In this document: piece by piece, positions 1 through 9,181 of the stretch | Numbering within the stretch: the stretch's first letter is position 1 | Layout: each line of letters begins with the position of its first letter | DNA from: DTCV01 sp964641155 | Lineage (GTDB): Archaea; Thermoproteota; Thermoprotei_A; Sulfolobales; NBVN01 | Assembly (NCBI GenBank): GCA_964641155.1 | Contig: CAZXJO010000006.1 | Span: 47,769 to 111,768, forward strand | Length of the DNA stretch: 64,000 bases | Direction of reading: 5' to 3' | Notes under the pieces: generated by a model | What the model was told of the DNA's origin: nothing | The model's input: only the letters and a program-made list of their open reading frames with translations | Databases searched by the model: none | Made by a program: the position numbers and the translations under genes

Positions 1-1329
1 CGGTATCTTAGGTAGGAGGCCTTGCTCCATAGCACTTGCTAAGATCACCATAACCTCCTGAGCCCTGCCAACGGATAAGGTGGGTATTAAGACCTTCCCC
101 TTCCTCTCCACAGTCCTCTTAATTATTTCCAGGAACCTCATCTCAGCCTCCTCCCTGGAAGGTTGTTCGGAGCCGCCGTACGTTGCCTCCATGATTAAGG
201 TATCGACCCGTGGGAACTCCTCGTTAGCTTTGTTCAGAAGCCTGGTCTTCCCGTACTTGAAGTCGCTCGTGTAGACTATGTTGTGGAGTCCGTTACCTAT
301 GTGTAGGTGCGCTATTGACGAACCGAGTATGTGCCCCGCATCGTAGAGAGTTAGCCTTATATCGGTCGTTATGTCAGTCACTTCGTTAAACCTCAACGGG
401 ATCGTGTGGAGGAGTGTTTTATGGACGTGTTTCTGGTCGAACGGTAGGGGCCTTCCCTCACGCTTAGATATGTCGAGTAGGTCTAGCTGGAGTAAGACCA
501 TTAAGTCCCTAGTGGCCTCAGTCGCGTAGACAGGCCCTCTGTACCCGTACTTGAACAGGAACGGGACTAAGCCGCAGTGGTCTAAGTGTGCGTGGGTGAC
601 CACCACAGCATCTATCTCCTCTGGCTTAATCCCTAACACATCGATCCTAGGTATTGAGGACTTAACGTCTGGGGCGTTCGGGTTGAAGCCGAAGTCCAAT
701 AAGACCTTACTCTCGGAGGTCTCAACAAGTATGGCGGACCTACCTACCTCCATAAACCCCCCTAAGGCGGTTACCCTGACGTACTGGTCCTTGAAGAGCA
801 GGTCCCTATGTATCCTTTCTCCGATACCCCTTAAGATCTCGAGCCTCTCATCACTCTCACTGATTAAGTACTTCAGAGCAGCGTCCAATATTCTGGACTT
901 CAGGGGCGGTTTCCTGACGATTTTAGGTCTCCAACCCGTTTCAGCGAATATCTTCTTGTAGAGCGCCCTGTTATCTTGGTAGAAGTACTTGGGCTCCAAC
1001 GTAGTTATTACGACTTCACCCAACACCTTATCGAAGGTTATATCATCCTCAGTCAGTTTGGCTTCTGCAGGGACTGCTGCGAGGATGTACTTGATTACCT
1101 CCCTTTCCTGCTTCCTACTGCTTTCATCAACCCTGACTACTATCCTCTTCCTAATAGTCTTAGCTATGTTCTTAACTATCCCTTCCTTCTCTATTATGAA
1201 GTTTACGTTCCTCACGTAAACAGCTATTTCAGGGCCTTCGAACTCTATCTTAGTTACCTGAGCTTCCTTAGGTATTTGGTTGAGTATCTCTGAGACAATT
1301 AATTGCCGGATCTTGTTCGTCGGCGCCAT
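1..1329 (-). CDS. fttA: aCPSF1/FttA, KH-domain beta-CASP ribonuclease and transcription termination factor (3' end outside window)
   Basis: This is the archaeal homologue of CPSF73. In the family it cleaves RNA 3' ends and acts as the general transcription termination factor at U-rich sites. The 443 visible residues start at an ATG and show the N-terminal KH region (about 1-145), then the metallo-beta-lactamase core with the zinc motif HAHLDH at 246-251 and a later DAGHILGS motif. The family length is about 630-650 aa, so roughly 200 C-terminal residues (rest of beta-CASP) lie beyond the window edge. It begins 11 bp after psmB on the same strand and is probably co-transcribed with it, a linkage I recall from other archaea. 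Identification is secure from motif order. Confidence 0.96.
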   Translation of the reverse strand, partial: MAPTNKIRQLIVSEILNQIPKEAQVTKIEFEGPEIAVYVRNVNFIIEKEGIVKNIAKTIRKRIVVRVDESSRKQEREVIKYILAAVPAEAKLTEDDITFDKVLGEVVITTLEPKYFYQDNRALYKKIFAETGWRPKIVRKPPLKSRILDAALKYLISESDERLEILRGIGERIHRDLLFKDQYVRVTALGGFMEVGRSAILVETSESKVLLDFGFNPNAPDVKSSIPRIDVLGIKPEEIDAVVVTHAHLDHCGLVPFLFKYGYRGPVYATEATRDLMVLLQLDLLDISKREGRPLPFDQKHVHKTLLHTIPLRFNEVTDITTDIRLTLYDAGHILGSSIAHLHIGNGLHNIVYTSDFKYGKTRLLNKANEEFPRVDTLIMEATYGGSEQPSREEAEMRFLEIIKRTVERKGKVLIPTLSVGRAQEVMVILASAMEQGLLPKIP

Positions 1330-1340
1330 GCTTGCAGCTA

Positions 1341-1937
1341 TCACCTGATCTTGAAGGTGTACTCCTTATAGGAGTCCTTGGAGATTGCTACAGCGTCGAT
1401 AGCTTCACCTGTGAAGACGTCCCTAGCTATGGAGGCGGACACAGCCTTAACAGCTAAGTTCACAGCCTCATCAATGCTCATCCCCCTCCTATAGTTCCCC
1501 TCTATGACCCCTATCGCTATCGGCGACCCGGAACCGGTTGCCGCATACTCCTCCTCAACAACACCTCCGAACAGCTCTATGGCGTAAAGCCTTGGCTCCG
1601 TGTCGTACCCACCTAGGAGGAGCTGAACTATGTACGGGTAGTACTTAGAGGAGTTGAGGATTGACGACAGTAGCGAGGCTAAGGACTTCAACGTAGGTGG
1701 GTGCCCTGAAGTAATTTTACGGCTAAGGATCTCAACCTTTAAGTAATCACCTATTATCTGGGCATCAGCCACCAAACCCGAAATCGTTAACGCTACCCTG
1801 TCATCCATCCTAATTATCTTCTTAACCGTCTTATGGGCCACGTAATAACCACTACTCACTCTCTTATCCGCCGCCAACACCACACCATCATTTACTACTA
1901 AACCCACTGTGGTTGTGCCGTGAAAACCTCCGAGCAC
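1341..1937 (-). CDS. psmB: Proteasome beta subunit (T1 peptidase)
   Basis: Catalytic subunit of the 20S proteasome, cytoplasmic protein degradation. The 198-residue protein has a seven-residue propeptide (MLGGFHG) followed by TTTVGL, so self-processing after Gly7 would expose the catalytic threonine. Counting from that threonine, Asp17 (AADKR) and Lys33 (KTVKKI) are in place, so the subunit looks active. The start is GTG, preceded by a GAGGTG-like ribosome site. It heads a two-gene unit with aCPSF1. Many Thermoproteota carry a second, often inactive, beta subunit; this one has the full active site. Confidence 0.97.
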   Translation of the reverse strand: MLGGFHGTTTVGLVVNDGVVLAADKRVSSGYYVAHKTVKKIIRMDDRVALTISGLVADAQIIGDYLKVEILSRKITSGHPPTLKSLASLLSSILNSSKYYPYIVQLLLGGYDTEPRLYAIELFGGVVEEEYAATGSGSPIAIGVIEGNYRRGMSIDEAVNLAVKAVSASIARDVFTGEAIDAVAISKDSYKEYTFKIR

Positions 1938-2085
1938 TTAAACGCACCTCAAAACCTAATAATGAGGTGATATAGAACTTAATAAGCGTTACGTTAGGAC
2001 TTTAAACCAGTTACACATAGCCGCACATCGGGCGGGATTAATTTAAAGTTATAAGCGACGTCTGCGAGACGTAGTAGGTGTTTGG

Positions 2086-2460
2086 ATGGGTAAGGAGGAA
2101 TTGATTAACCGCGTGGTTGAGGTTCTTAAAACCATCTACGACCCCGAAATACCTATAGACATCTACAACTTAGGACTCATATACGGTGTAGACGTCAACG
2201 ATGAGAACGTGGTCTCGATAAACATGACCCTGACATCACCTGCGTGCCCAATATCCTTCTTCGTGGTCCAGCAGGTGGTGAACGCTGTTAAGGGATTGAG
2301 CGGCGTGGGAGACGTTAAGGTCAACATAACCTTCGACCCGCCCTGGAACCCATCAATGATGACTAAGGAGGGTAGGGAGAGGTTTAAGCAATTATTCGGC
2401 TACGACATAGTTGATGAGTACTTAAGGAGCGTTAAGGCAGGAAGCACGAATGCCGATTGA
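2086..2460 (+). CDS. MIP18/DUF59 family Fe-S cluster assembly protein
   Basis: Small protein of 124 residues of the MIP18 (SufT/PaaD-related) family, thought to help deliver or assemble iron-sulfur clusters. The diagnostic features are the N-terminal KTIYDPEIPIDIYNLGLIY segment and the TLTSPACP motif, whose cysteine is the conserved family cysteine. The C-terminal FDPPWNPSMMTKEGRERF stretch is also typical. It overlaps the next gene by 11 bp, so the two are probably translated together. A GTG-like region and TATA-like AT tract precede it. The exact client proteins cannot be read from sequence. Confidence 0.93.
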   Translation: MGKEELINRVVEVLKTIYDPEIPIDIYNLGLIYGVDVNDENVVSINMTLTSPACPISFFVVQQVVNAVKGLSGVGDVKVNITFDPPWNPSMMTKEGRERFKQLFGYDIVDEYLRSVKAGSTNAD

Positions 2461-2956
2461 GGAGCATAGGAGTCTGTGGGAGGATTTGAGGGTAAGGTTC
2501 TGCTTAGTAGTGACCAGTGACTCAGTGTTTAAGGGCTTGAAGGATGATGAGATAACCCCCCTCGTTAAGGAGTTAGTCATTAGTTGGGGCCACGAACTTC
2601 TCTTCAGTAAGGTAGTACCTAACGACTTAGACGCGATCTCTGAGGAAGTCGACGAATGTCTGGAACAATGCGACGTCATCCTGCTAACTGGTGGTACTGG
2701 GTTAGGTAAGAAGGACTTGAGCGCGGATGCTGTGGCCAAGGTATGCAGTAAGTACGTACCGGGCTTCGGTGAGCTGTTCAGATACCTAACCTACCTGGAG
2801 TCTGGACCCGCCGCAATGCTCTCACGTAATTACGCATGCGTGGCCGGGAACTCAGTGATATTCCTCACACCCGGCTCCCCCGACGCTGTAAGGCTAGCAC
2901 TTACCAAGCTAATCCTCCCAGAGATAAAGCATTTAGTGGGGGAGTTAAGGAAGTAG
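2450..2956 (+). CDS. moaB: MoaB/MogA-like molybdopterin-binding protein
   Basis: Member of the MoCF-binding family that adenylylates molybdopterin during molybdenum/tungsten cofactor synthesis. In 168 residues it shows VTSDSVFKG near the N-terminus and the glycine-rich LTGGTGLGKKDLSADAV substrate-binding loop near residue 80-97, then the FGELFR and TPGSPDAV segments. Length fits MoaB (about 160-180 aa). Its ATG lies inside the 3' end of the MIP18 gene, implying coupled translation. Hyperthermophilic archaea commonly use it for tungstopterin enzymes. MogA versus MoaB cannot be separated by eye. Confidence 0.9.
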   Translation: MPIEEHRSLWEDLRVRFCLVVTSDSVFKGLKDDEITPLVKELVISWGHELLFSKVVPNDLDAISEEVDECLEQCDVILLTGGTGLGKKDLSADAVAKVCSKYVPGFGELFRYLTYLESGPAAMLSRNYACVAGNSVIFLTPGSPDAVRLALTKLILPEIKHLVGELRK

Positions 2957-3022
2957 TAGGGAAGTGGGCACCTACTAACGATACCTAAATTAACAACCCC
3001 CACAGAATTATATGGGACTTCT

Positions 3023-4624
3023 ATGGGTTACGACGTAATAATAAGGAACGGTAAAGTCATCACAGGCTTATCCGATACGTGGATCAGTGCGGACGTAGGT
3101 GTTAAGGACGGTGTCATAGTTGAGGTAGGTTACCTAGGTAAGAAGCAGGCGGACGTCGTCATAGACGCAGGGGGTAAGTTCGTGACCCCGGGATTCATAG
3201 ACATGCACAACCACTCAGACCTCACCCTCATCACGTTCCCCGACGCCTTGAACTCAATAATGCAGGGGGTTACCACGGTAGTGGTCGGTAACTGCGGCTT
3301 CTCCGCCGCCCCGGTAAAGCATAAGGCGTTAAACGATGTGAGGAGGTTCTGGAGCCAGCTCTCATTCGGCCTCTCAGTCGATATCACGTGGAACTCCTTC
3401 GACGACTACTTAAAGACTCTGAGCTCCGTCAAACCAGCAGTAAACGTGGTCCCTCTAGTAGGTCATGGAACTGTGCGGATCAACGTGTTAGGGTTCAGCG
3501 ACTCAGCACCCAGCACTGATGAGTTAAGCGCTATGAAGGAGTTGGTGGGTGAGGCCATGACAGCAGGGGCTTTCGGGATGTCCACAGGACTCATCTACCC
3601 TCCCAACTCCTACGCATCGACTGATGAGGTAGTGGAGTTAGCCAGCGTTGTGGGGTCCTACGGAGGTATCTACACAACCCACATAAGGAGTGAGTCCACA
3701 CGCCTCCTTGACGCTGTCGGCGAGGCCTTAGAGGTTGGTAGGAGGGCAGGTGTCCCGGTCGAGATCGGTCACCTCAAAGCCGCTGGAAGGCCTAATTGGG
3801 GGAGGGTTAAGGACGTAATCAAGTTAATGAGTGATTACAGGGAGGGAGGGGTTGAAGTAAACTACGACCTATACCCGTATACGGCGGGCTCAACATCATT
3901 AATATCCCTAATACCCCAGAAATTCTACAGGGAAGGCATCGAATCACTTGTAAGTAGGCTTAAGGACAGGGACTTCAGAGCTGAGGTCATAAAGCACATC
4001 GAAACCAACTCCGAGTGGGAAAACCTGCTGAGCGTCATGGATTGGGACGATGTGGTGATTTCATATTCTAAGAACTGTAAGTCATGTGAGGGTAAGTCAT
4101 TACTCACGATAAGCAGGGAACTGGGCGTAGACCCCTACACAGCGTTCTTCGACTTAATAGTTATGGATGAGGGTAAGACCTTAATGATAATGCACATCAT
4201 AAACGAGGAAGACTTAATATACGCGCTCAAACAACCCTACTCGATCATAGGCTCAGACTCCTTCATAATCCCCGCAGTAGGTAAACCCCACCCAAGGTTC
4301 TTCGGCACCTTCCCCAGGGTAATCAAACGCTACGTGAAGGAATTAAACATCCTAAGCCTTGAAGGAGCTGTAGCTAAGATGACCTCAAACCCAGCCCAGA
4401 AGTTAAGACTCCGTGATAGGGGAGTGATAGCACCCGGATATAAGGCAGACATAGTCGTGTTTGACATTAAGAAGTTAGATGATAAAGCCACCTTCGAAGA
4501 CCCCATTAACCATCCAACCGGCATCGAATATGTCATGGTGAACGGCACTTTAAGCGTCTACGAAGGTAATTACGTGGGGAGCCGGGGCGGTGAAGTGCTG
4601 AGGAGGACCTACAAGCAGGAATAA
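3023..4624 (+). CDS. N-acyl-D-amino-acid deacylase (amidohydrolase superfamily)
   Basis: Predicted zinc amidohydrolase of 533 residues that removes acyl groups from N-acyl-D-amino acids. The first metal motif is H62-x-H64 within FIDMHNHSD, followed by GVTTVVVGNCGFSAAP carrying the conserved cysteine ligand, then THIRSES and EIGHLKAAG, which supply further histidines. The C-terminus has the composite-domain RDRGVIAPGYKADIVVFD segment. Order and length match the D-aminoacylase family. An ATG at the start is preceded by a short AT-rich region. The neighbouring TAXI-TRAP importer on the same strand may supply its substrate, which is inference from position only. Specificity (D-Glu, D-Asp or general) is unknown. 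Confidence 0.9.
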   Translation: MGYDVIIRNGKVITGLSDTWISADVGVKDGVIVEVGYLGKKQADVVIDAGGKFVTPGFIDMHNHSDLTLITFPDALNSIMQGVTTVVVGNCGFSAAPVKHKALNDVRRFWSQLSFGLSVDITWNSFDDYLKTLSSVKPAVNVVPLVGHGTVRINVLGFSDSAPSTDELSAMKELVGEAMTAGAFGMSTGLIYPPNSYASTDEVVELASVVGSYGGIYTTHIRSESTRLLDAVGEALEVGRRAGVPVEIGHLKAAGRPNWGRVKDVIKLMSDYREGGVEVNYDLYPYTAGSTSLISLIPQKFYREGIESLVSRLKDRDFRAEVIKHIETNSEWENLLSVMDWDDVVISYSKNCKSCEGKSLLTISRELGVDPYTAFFDLIVMDEGKTLMIMHIINEEDLIYALKQPYSIIGSDSFIIPAVGKPHPRFFGTFPRVIKRYVKELNILSLEGAVAKMTSNPAQKLRLRDRGVIAPGYKADIVVFDIKKLDDKATFEDPINHPTGIEYVMVNGTLSVYEGNYVGSRGGEVLRRTYKQE

Positions 4625-4683
4625 AATGACGTACTCAACACTTGATGAACTAACACGTCTTAGAAAGCCCCTCACATCTCCAA

Positions 4684-4695
4684 AAAACTTAAAAT
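4684..4695 (+). promoter_or_regulatory. TATA-box promoter for the TRAP solute-binding gene
   Basis: AAACTTAAAATA element about 38 nt before the ATG of the next gene, a position that would put transcription start about 10-15 nt upstream of that start codon. Confidence 0.5.
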
Positions 4696-4727
4696 ACGCA
4701 CCAACGAGAGTTTAACGGTGTTGTGTC

Positions 4728-5948
4728 ATGGGTTCTAAGCCCTCACCAGCTTTGGTTGGGGTCCTAGTCTTACTAATCATCGTTGCTGGTGTTGGTGGTT
4801 ATTTCGCAGGTTCCTCAGCAGTCCCACCGCCTGTGACAGTTACTTCAACAGCTGTTCAGACAGTTACAGTTACCGCTGCAGCAGCTACAGTGACTGTCAC
4901 AACCACAGTGACACCGCCACCTAAGACTGTTACGGTAACAGCAACACCTACACCAACACCCACACCAACAATAACCCCGTTACCTCCGACACCCCCATCA
5001 CATTGGCCCTCCAGCCTAGTGTTCAGGGGTGGGGCTGTCGGTAGTGCTTGGACAGTGCTGGCCTCAGTTGTTGCAAGCGTCATTGAGAAGGATTTGAAGG
5101 TTTCGGTCCGCGTGGAGCCTGGGGGGAGCTTAGCCAATACCATGGCGATAGCTAAGGGTGAGATTGAGCTAGCGCTTTCCCAGACGGCCTGGATGCCGGT
5201 CTTCATGGATGCTGAGAAGATCAAGAGCCTTACCGGGGAAACCGTGAATGCGTCTAAGATTAAGCTTCTCGCGAACGCCATCCTACCATTCTACTTCGAA
5301 TTGGTTTACACTAGGCCCGACTCGCCTATAAACAGTATCGAGGACATAGCCAGGATGATTAAGGAGGGTAAGGCGTTGAGGATAGGGGTGGGCGGTGCCG
5401 CCGGCTCAATAGATGACGTAATTGCTAGGTTGATCTTGGAGGCATACGGAATTAAGCCAGCTGACATCGCCAGGGTGGGAGGTACCTTCACCCTGTCCTC
5501 GGAGGCCGACGTGGTGAGTAAGATCCAGGAGGGTAAGTTAGATGTGGTGTTTGAGACAACTATGCCTGGAGCATCTGCTTACAGGGAGTTGGAGATCAGG
5601 ATGCCTGATGTGAAGCTCATACCACTGGTTGGTAAGGAACGCGACTACCTGCTGAACTTCTTCGCGGGCGGCGGCCTCTACACGTGCTCACTGCCTAAGG
5701 ATCTATTCAAATTCGTCACTAAGGAGTACCCAACACTCTGCACCGCGACGATCATAATCGTCAACGCAGATCTTCCCGAGGACCTAGTCTACTACATCGC
5801 GATGTCCCTAGATAAGAACAAAGACTACATTAAGAGCAGTATTGCGGCCTACGACTTCAACCCGGACTCAGTCTGGAAGACCTTAGGAGGCATTGACCTA
5901 CACCCAGGAGCCGCTAAATATTATAAGGACGCGGGCTACATGAAGTAA
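4728..5948 (+). CDS. TAXI-family TRAP transporter solute-binding protein
   Basis: Membrane-anchored binding protein of a TRAP (TAXI type) importer, 406 residues. Residues about 8-28 form a hydrophobic signal/anchor. Residues about 33-92 form an extended linker of VTVTA and TPTPTP repeats, typical of archaeal surface lipoprotein-like spacers. The binding domain follows with RGGAVGSAWTVLASVV and PGGSLANTMAIAKGEIELALSQ, characteristic TAXI motifs. It is followed after 13 bp by the fused permease, so the two form one transport operon. TAXI systems in other organisms carry glutamate, 2-oxoglutarate or similar acids; the substrate here is not known. The linker is low complexity and should not be read as a tandem DNA repeat of other origin. 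Confidence 0.92.
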   Translation: MGSKPSPALVGVLVLLIIVAGVGGYFAGSSAVPPPVTVTSTAVQTVTVTAAAATVTVTTTVTPPPKTVTVTATPTPTPTPTITPLPPTPPSHWPSSLVFRGGAVGSAWTVLASVVASVIEKDLKVSVRVEPGGSLANTMAIAKGEIELALSQTAWMPVFMDAEKIKSLTGETVNASKIKLLANAILPFYFELVYTRPDSPINSIEDIARMIKEGKALRIGVGGAAGSIDDVIARLILEAYGIKPADIARVGGTFTLSSEADVVSKIQEGKLDVVFETTMPGASAYRELEIRMPDVKLIPLVGKERDYLLNFFAGGGLYTCSLPKDLFKFVTKEYPTLCTATIIIVNADLPEDLVYYIAMSLDKNKDYIKSSIAAYDFNPDSVWKTLGGIDLHPGAAKYYKDAGYMK

Positions 5949-5961
5949 GTAGTGGTAATGA

Positions 5962-7863
5962 ATGCCTAAGAGGGTGTTGGGGAAGAGGACATCAACAGTC
6001 ATTAAATCAATCCTTTTTATAGCCGCAGTATATAACATCTACACCCTCGCATTCGCTGTTTACGACGTGTACCAACACATGCTCATCAACCTCTTTTACG
6101 CATTACCGGTCACGTTCCTAATGTACTCCGCCAGTAGGAAATCAGTTGATAAGGTGCCGTGGTACGACTACTTACTGGCCGCGGTGTCCGTAGTTACGGT
6201 CGGGATCGTATTACTTAACTTCAGGACGTGGTTCTTCGAGAGGTTATGGCTTGTCTCAGCGGTAACCACTGAACAGCTGGTGATTGGGTTAGTGCTCATC
6301 GCCCTCCTATTAGAGGCTGGTAGGAGGGTTGGGGCGGTCTTCATCTCCGTGATTGCGACCGCACTCCTCGCGTTCCTCTTCCTAGCCCCCTACATACCGG
6401 TCATAGGCTTCAAGACAACGCCTCAGAGGGTTGTTGAGTTCCTCTACATGACTCCTTGGGGCATATTCTCAACACCCCTCGAAGTCATTTCAACGTACGT
6501 AATCGCGTTCACACTCCTAGGTGCTGTGTTCTTAGCGAGCGGTGTGAGCGACTTCTTCATCGACATAGCCAAAGCAGCTGTTGGGAAGAGTGTGGGAGGC
6601 CCCGCCAAGGTCTCAGTAATAGCTTCATCACTCTTCGGCACGGTGAGCGGTAGTGCCGTAGCTAATGTCTACACCACAGGTGTTTTCACAATACCCTCCA
6701 TGAAGGGGGTCGGCTTCGGCCCAGCCGTCGCCGGTGCTGTTGAGGCTGTGGCATCAACGGGTGGTCAGATAATGCCCCCCATCATGGGTGCCGGGGCATT
6801 CATAATGGCTGAGCTCTTAGGCGTCCCCTACGCTCATGTGATGGTTGCCGCGATAATACCGGCACTCCTCTACTACCTAGGCGTATACGTCCAAGTACAT
6901 TACTACGCAGTCAAGTCTGGTCTGAGGGGTTTGACGAAGGCTGAAATCCCGGACATAAAGGAAGTACTGATTAAGAGGGGTTACTGCGTAGTGCCGTTAG
7001 CGGTAATAATTTACTTGATAGCCGTAGCTATGTGGTCCCCCGTAACGTCCGCGTTAATAGCTTTGCTGGTGACCGTAGCTCTGAGCTATGTGAGGAGGGC
7101 CACGTGGATGACGCCTAAGAAGATATTCAACTCATTCGCTAAGGGCATCGATGAAGCGGTGTCGATAATCGTGATCGCAGCGCTTGCCGGCATGATCGCA
7201 GGTGCCGTAACATATAGTGGCCTAACGCTCAGGTTCGCCTACGTAATAAATGTGGCGTCCATGGGCATCACGGCATTAGCCCTCACGTACACTGCACTGC
7301 TCACAATACTCCTAGGCATGGGGATGCCCACAACGGCTGCGTACGTCCTCGCCGCCTCAGTAGCCGTGCCGGCAATAATTTCAATGGGTGTGGACCCCTT
7401 AGCAGCACACATGTTCACGTTCTGGTACGCAGTCATATCAGCCATAACACCTCCCGTGGCGTTAGCAGCCTACGCCGCCGCAACACTGGCGAACGAGCAC
7501 CCCCTAAGGGTGGCTACCTGGGCATGCAAGCTGGGCTTCTCATCATTCATAATACCCTTCCTAATAATTTACAGGACACCCCTACTCCTCGGACACACAA
7601 ACACACCGATACAGGAAGTGGTCTGGAACGTAGCAATAGCTCTCATAGCAACATACGCTGTTGCCGCGGCACTCACAGGTCACGTAAAAGGGGACTTAAA
7701 GCCGGCTGAGAGAGCACTACTAATAGCAGGGGGGATAGCGCTCTACACACCCGGGACCGTATACGACGCGGCTGGACTGACAGCAGTGACCGCAGTACTC
7801 ACATACCACTACATCAGGAACAAGACGAAGAAAACAACACCACCCGCAGGTAATACCTCGTAA
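5962..7863 (+). CDS. TRAP transporter fused permease (DctQ-DctM type)
   Basis: Large membrane protein of 633 residues with many hydrophobic segments, combining the small DctQ-like and large DctM-like subunits, as is usual for TAXI-TRAP systems. Recognisable segments include the SVIASSLFGTVSGSAVANVYTTG loop followed by EAVASTGGQIMPPIMGAGAF, and later LGMGMPTTAAYVLAASVAVPA with HMFTFWYAVISAITPPVALA, both diagnostic of the DctM domain. Transport is driven by an ion gradient. It directly follows the solute-binding gene and is probably translated from the same mRNA. Confidence 0.94.
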   Translation: MPKRVLGKRTSTVIKSILFIAAVYNIYTLAFAVYDVYQHMLINLFYALPVTFLMYSASRKSVDKVPWYDYLLAAVSVVTVGIVLLNFRTWFFERLWLVSAVTTEQLVIGLVLIALLLEAGRRVGAVFISVIATALLAFLFLAPYIPVIGFKTTPQRVVEFLYMTPWGIFSTPLEVISTYVIAFTLLGAVFLASGVSDFFIDIAKAAVGKSVGGPAKVSVIASSLFGTVSGSAVANVYTTGVFTIPSMKGVGFGPAVAGAVEAVASTGGQIMPPIMGAGAFIMAELLGVPYAHVMVAAIIPALLYYLGVYVQVHYYAVKSGLRGLTKAEIPDIKEVLIKRGYCVVPLAVIIYLIAVAMWSPVTSALIALLVTVALSYVRRATWMTPKKIFNSFAKGIDEAVSIIVIAALAGMIAGAVTYSGLTLRFAYVINVASMGITALALTYTALLTILLGMGMPTTAAYVLAASVAVPAIISMGVDPLAAHMFTFWYAVISAITPPVALAAYAAATLANEHPLRVATWACKLGFSSFIIPFLIIYRTPLLLGHTNTPIQEVVWNVAIALIATYAVAAALTGHVKGDLKPAERALLIAGGIALYTPGTVYDAAGLTAVTAVLTYHYIRNKTKKTTPPAGNTS

Positions 7864-7907
7864 ATATGCCCACAAAAAGAAGGTCGAATAAAACGCAGTG
7901 TTAGGAA

Positions 7908-7918
7908 AATTATATAAG
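7908..7918 (+). promoter_or_regulatory. TATA-box promoter of the pilin gene
   Basis: AATTATATAAG is an almost ideal archaeal TATA box in a 108-bp intergenic space. It would start transcription near 7940, leaving a short leader before the pilin start. Confidence 0.7.
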
Positions 7919-7974
7919 GCGAAAGACTTATTAAATCTTAAGGTTAAGTTAGAGTAAGGTGAGGTGTTGAGGTG

Positions 7975-8367
7975 ATGAAAGGCATATCACCAGTAATAGC
8001 GACCGTAATACTAGTAGCTGTAGCACTAGTACTGGCAGCAGCATTCGCAGGCTGGGTAATGGGTGTGTGGGGAACGATGGGGACCGTGGAAGTACTACAA
8101 ATAGTCGATGCAAGTCTTAATACATCTAAACTGAACTTGAGCGTCGTGAACAAAGGGGCTGCAAATGCAACTATTCTAAGAATAACTGTCGAAAATACAA
8201 CATGGACAGGGACCGCGACGAGTTGCAATACTGCTAACATAACGGCAGGCAACGTTACCGAAATAACTTGCAGTGTAAGTGGCGTGCAACCTGGGAAAGT
8301 GTATACGGTTAGGTTAGTAACCTTAGGCGGGGTATACACCTACGATGTCAGGGCCAAGGGAGCGTAA
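7975..8367 (+). CDS. Type IV pilin-like protein with class III signal peptide
   Basis: Small secreted fibre subunit of 130 residues. The N-terminus is MKG followed by ISPVIATVILVAVALVLAAAFAGW, the archaeal pilin/archaellin pattern in which the prepilin peptidase cleaves after the glycine and the hydrophobic helix assembles into the filament core. The rest is a threonine- and asparagine-rich beta domain with two cysteines (about 79 and 94) that could form a disulfide. I prefer this ATG over the GTG one codon upstream because the MKG-ISP spacing is standard. No pilus assembly ATPase or platform gene is nearby; the gene stands alone with its own strong promoter and a downstream T-run. Confidence 0.87.
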   Translation: MKGISPVIATVILVAVALVLAAAFAGWVMGVWGTMGTVEVLQIVDASLNTSKLNLSVVNKGAANATILRITVENTTWTGTATSCNTANITAGNVTEITCSVSGVQPGKVYTVRLVTLGGVYTYDVRAKGA

Positions 8368-8385
8368 CATTAATTAACTGATTTC

Positions 8386-8391
8386 TTTTTT
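8386..8391 (+). terminator. Oligo-T terminator after the pilin gene
   Basis: Six consecutive T residues 19 nt after the pilin stop codon, the kind of U-rich site at which aCPSF1-dependent termination occurs in archaea. Confidence 0.5.
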
Positions 8392-8485
8392 AACAATCTA
8401 ATGTTCTGAGCCCCTATGAGGGGTATTAGCTAGTTGCTTTGTATTAATTACTTGTGTTGGTTAGGTAGGTCATCCCCAGAAGTTT

Positions 8486-8562
<77 letters not shown>

Positions 8563-8599
8563 ACACTTAATGTTTTAATCGCTTCCCAGTTTTAAGTTT

Positions 8600-9112
8600 T
8601 TACGTCATTTGTTTCGCGTATATTTTCAGTGTTAGATCCCATAGTTCGTCGCCTACGTGGTGTAGGTTTTTCACTGCTTTCCCCTTCTTCATTTCCTTAA
8701 TCGTTTTTGAGTCTGCGAGTGCTTTCCCCACAACTATTGGTGCCTGTTTCTTAGGTTCCCACACGCTCACTATCTCATCCTTTCCGAATTCCTCGAGCTC
8801 TATTATGCCTGGTGCCATTACGTCAGCCCCGTTTATTAAGTGTTTTACTGCTCCCTCATCGACTACTGCCTTAGGTACTAGGTCCCTCAGCCTCAGCTTT
8901 ATGAGTAGTAGTGTTGGTATGTAGGTGGTTCCGTACGTACTGAATGCGGGCATTCCGTTAAGGAGTATCACATCTAGGTCATCTTCCCTCACTACCGTTA
9001 CTTCATCGACTTCTCGGATGAGTTCAGATGCCTTCGGGTAGGTAGTTACTAACGTGTCCTTAATCTGGTTCGCTTCCTTCTTCCTCAGCTTGATTAGGTT
9101 CAGAGGGGTCAC
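8600..9112 (-). CDS. PUA-domain RNA-binding protein (MCT-1-like)
   Basis: Protein of 170 residues with an N-terminal pre-PUA part (about 1-90) and a C-terminal PUA domain (about 90-165) recognisable from AVVDEGAVKHLINGADVMAPGIIELEEF followed by GKALADSKTIKEMKKGKAV. Archaeal relatives resemble the MCT-1/eIF2D family and probably bind tRNA or rRNA. The start is GTG; the nearest upstream ATG is out of frame. It is followed on the same strand by tRNA-Ala. The molecular target is not known. Confidence 0.85.
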   Translation of the reverse strand: MTPLNLIKLRKKEANQIKDTLVTTYPKASELIREVDEVTVVREDDLDVILLNGMPAFSTYGTTYIPTLLLIKLRLRDLVPKAVVDEGAVKHLINGADVMAPGIIELEEFGKDEIVSVWEPKKQAPIVVGKALADSKTIKEMKKGKAVKNLHHVGDELWDLTLKIYAKQMT

Positions 9113-9181
9113 CCCATAAGTTAGTTGAAGTTAGCTTTTTAACCACCCCCTAGATACTCTTAAATGTAGGTCGATGTTTGG

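Noticed and set aside
976..1293. Long forward-strand frame of 105 codons
   Set aside because: It lies entirely opposite the aCPSF1 gene, whose reverse-strand motifs are unmistakable.
4825..5000. Apparent DNA tandem repeat (ACAGTTAC/ACACCAACACC)
   Set aside because: It is the V-T and T-P rich linker of the TRAP binding protein, in frame throughout.
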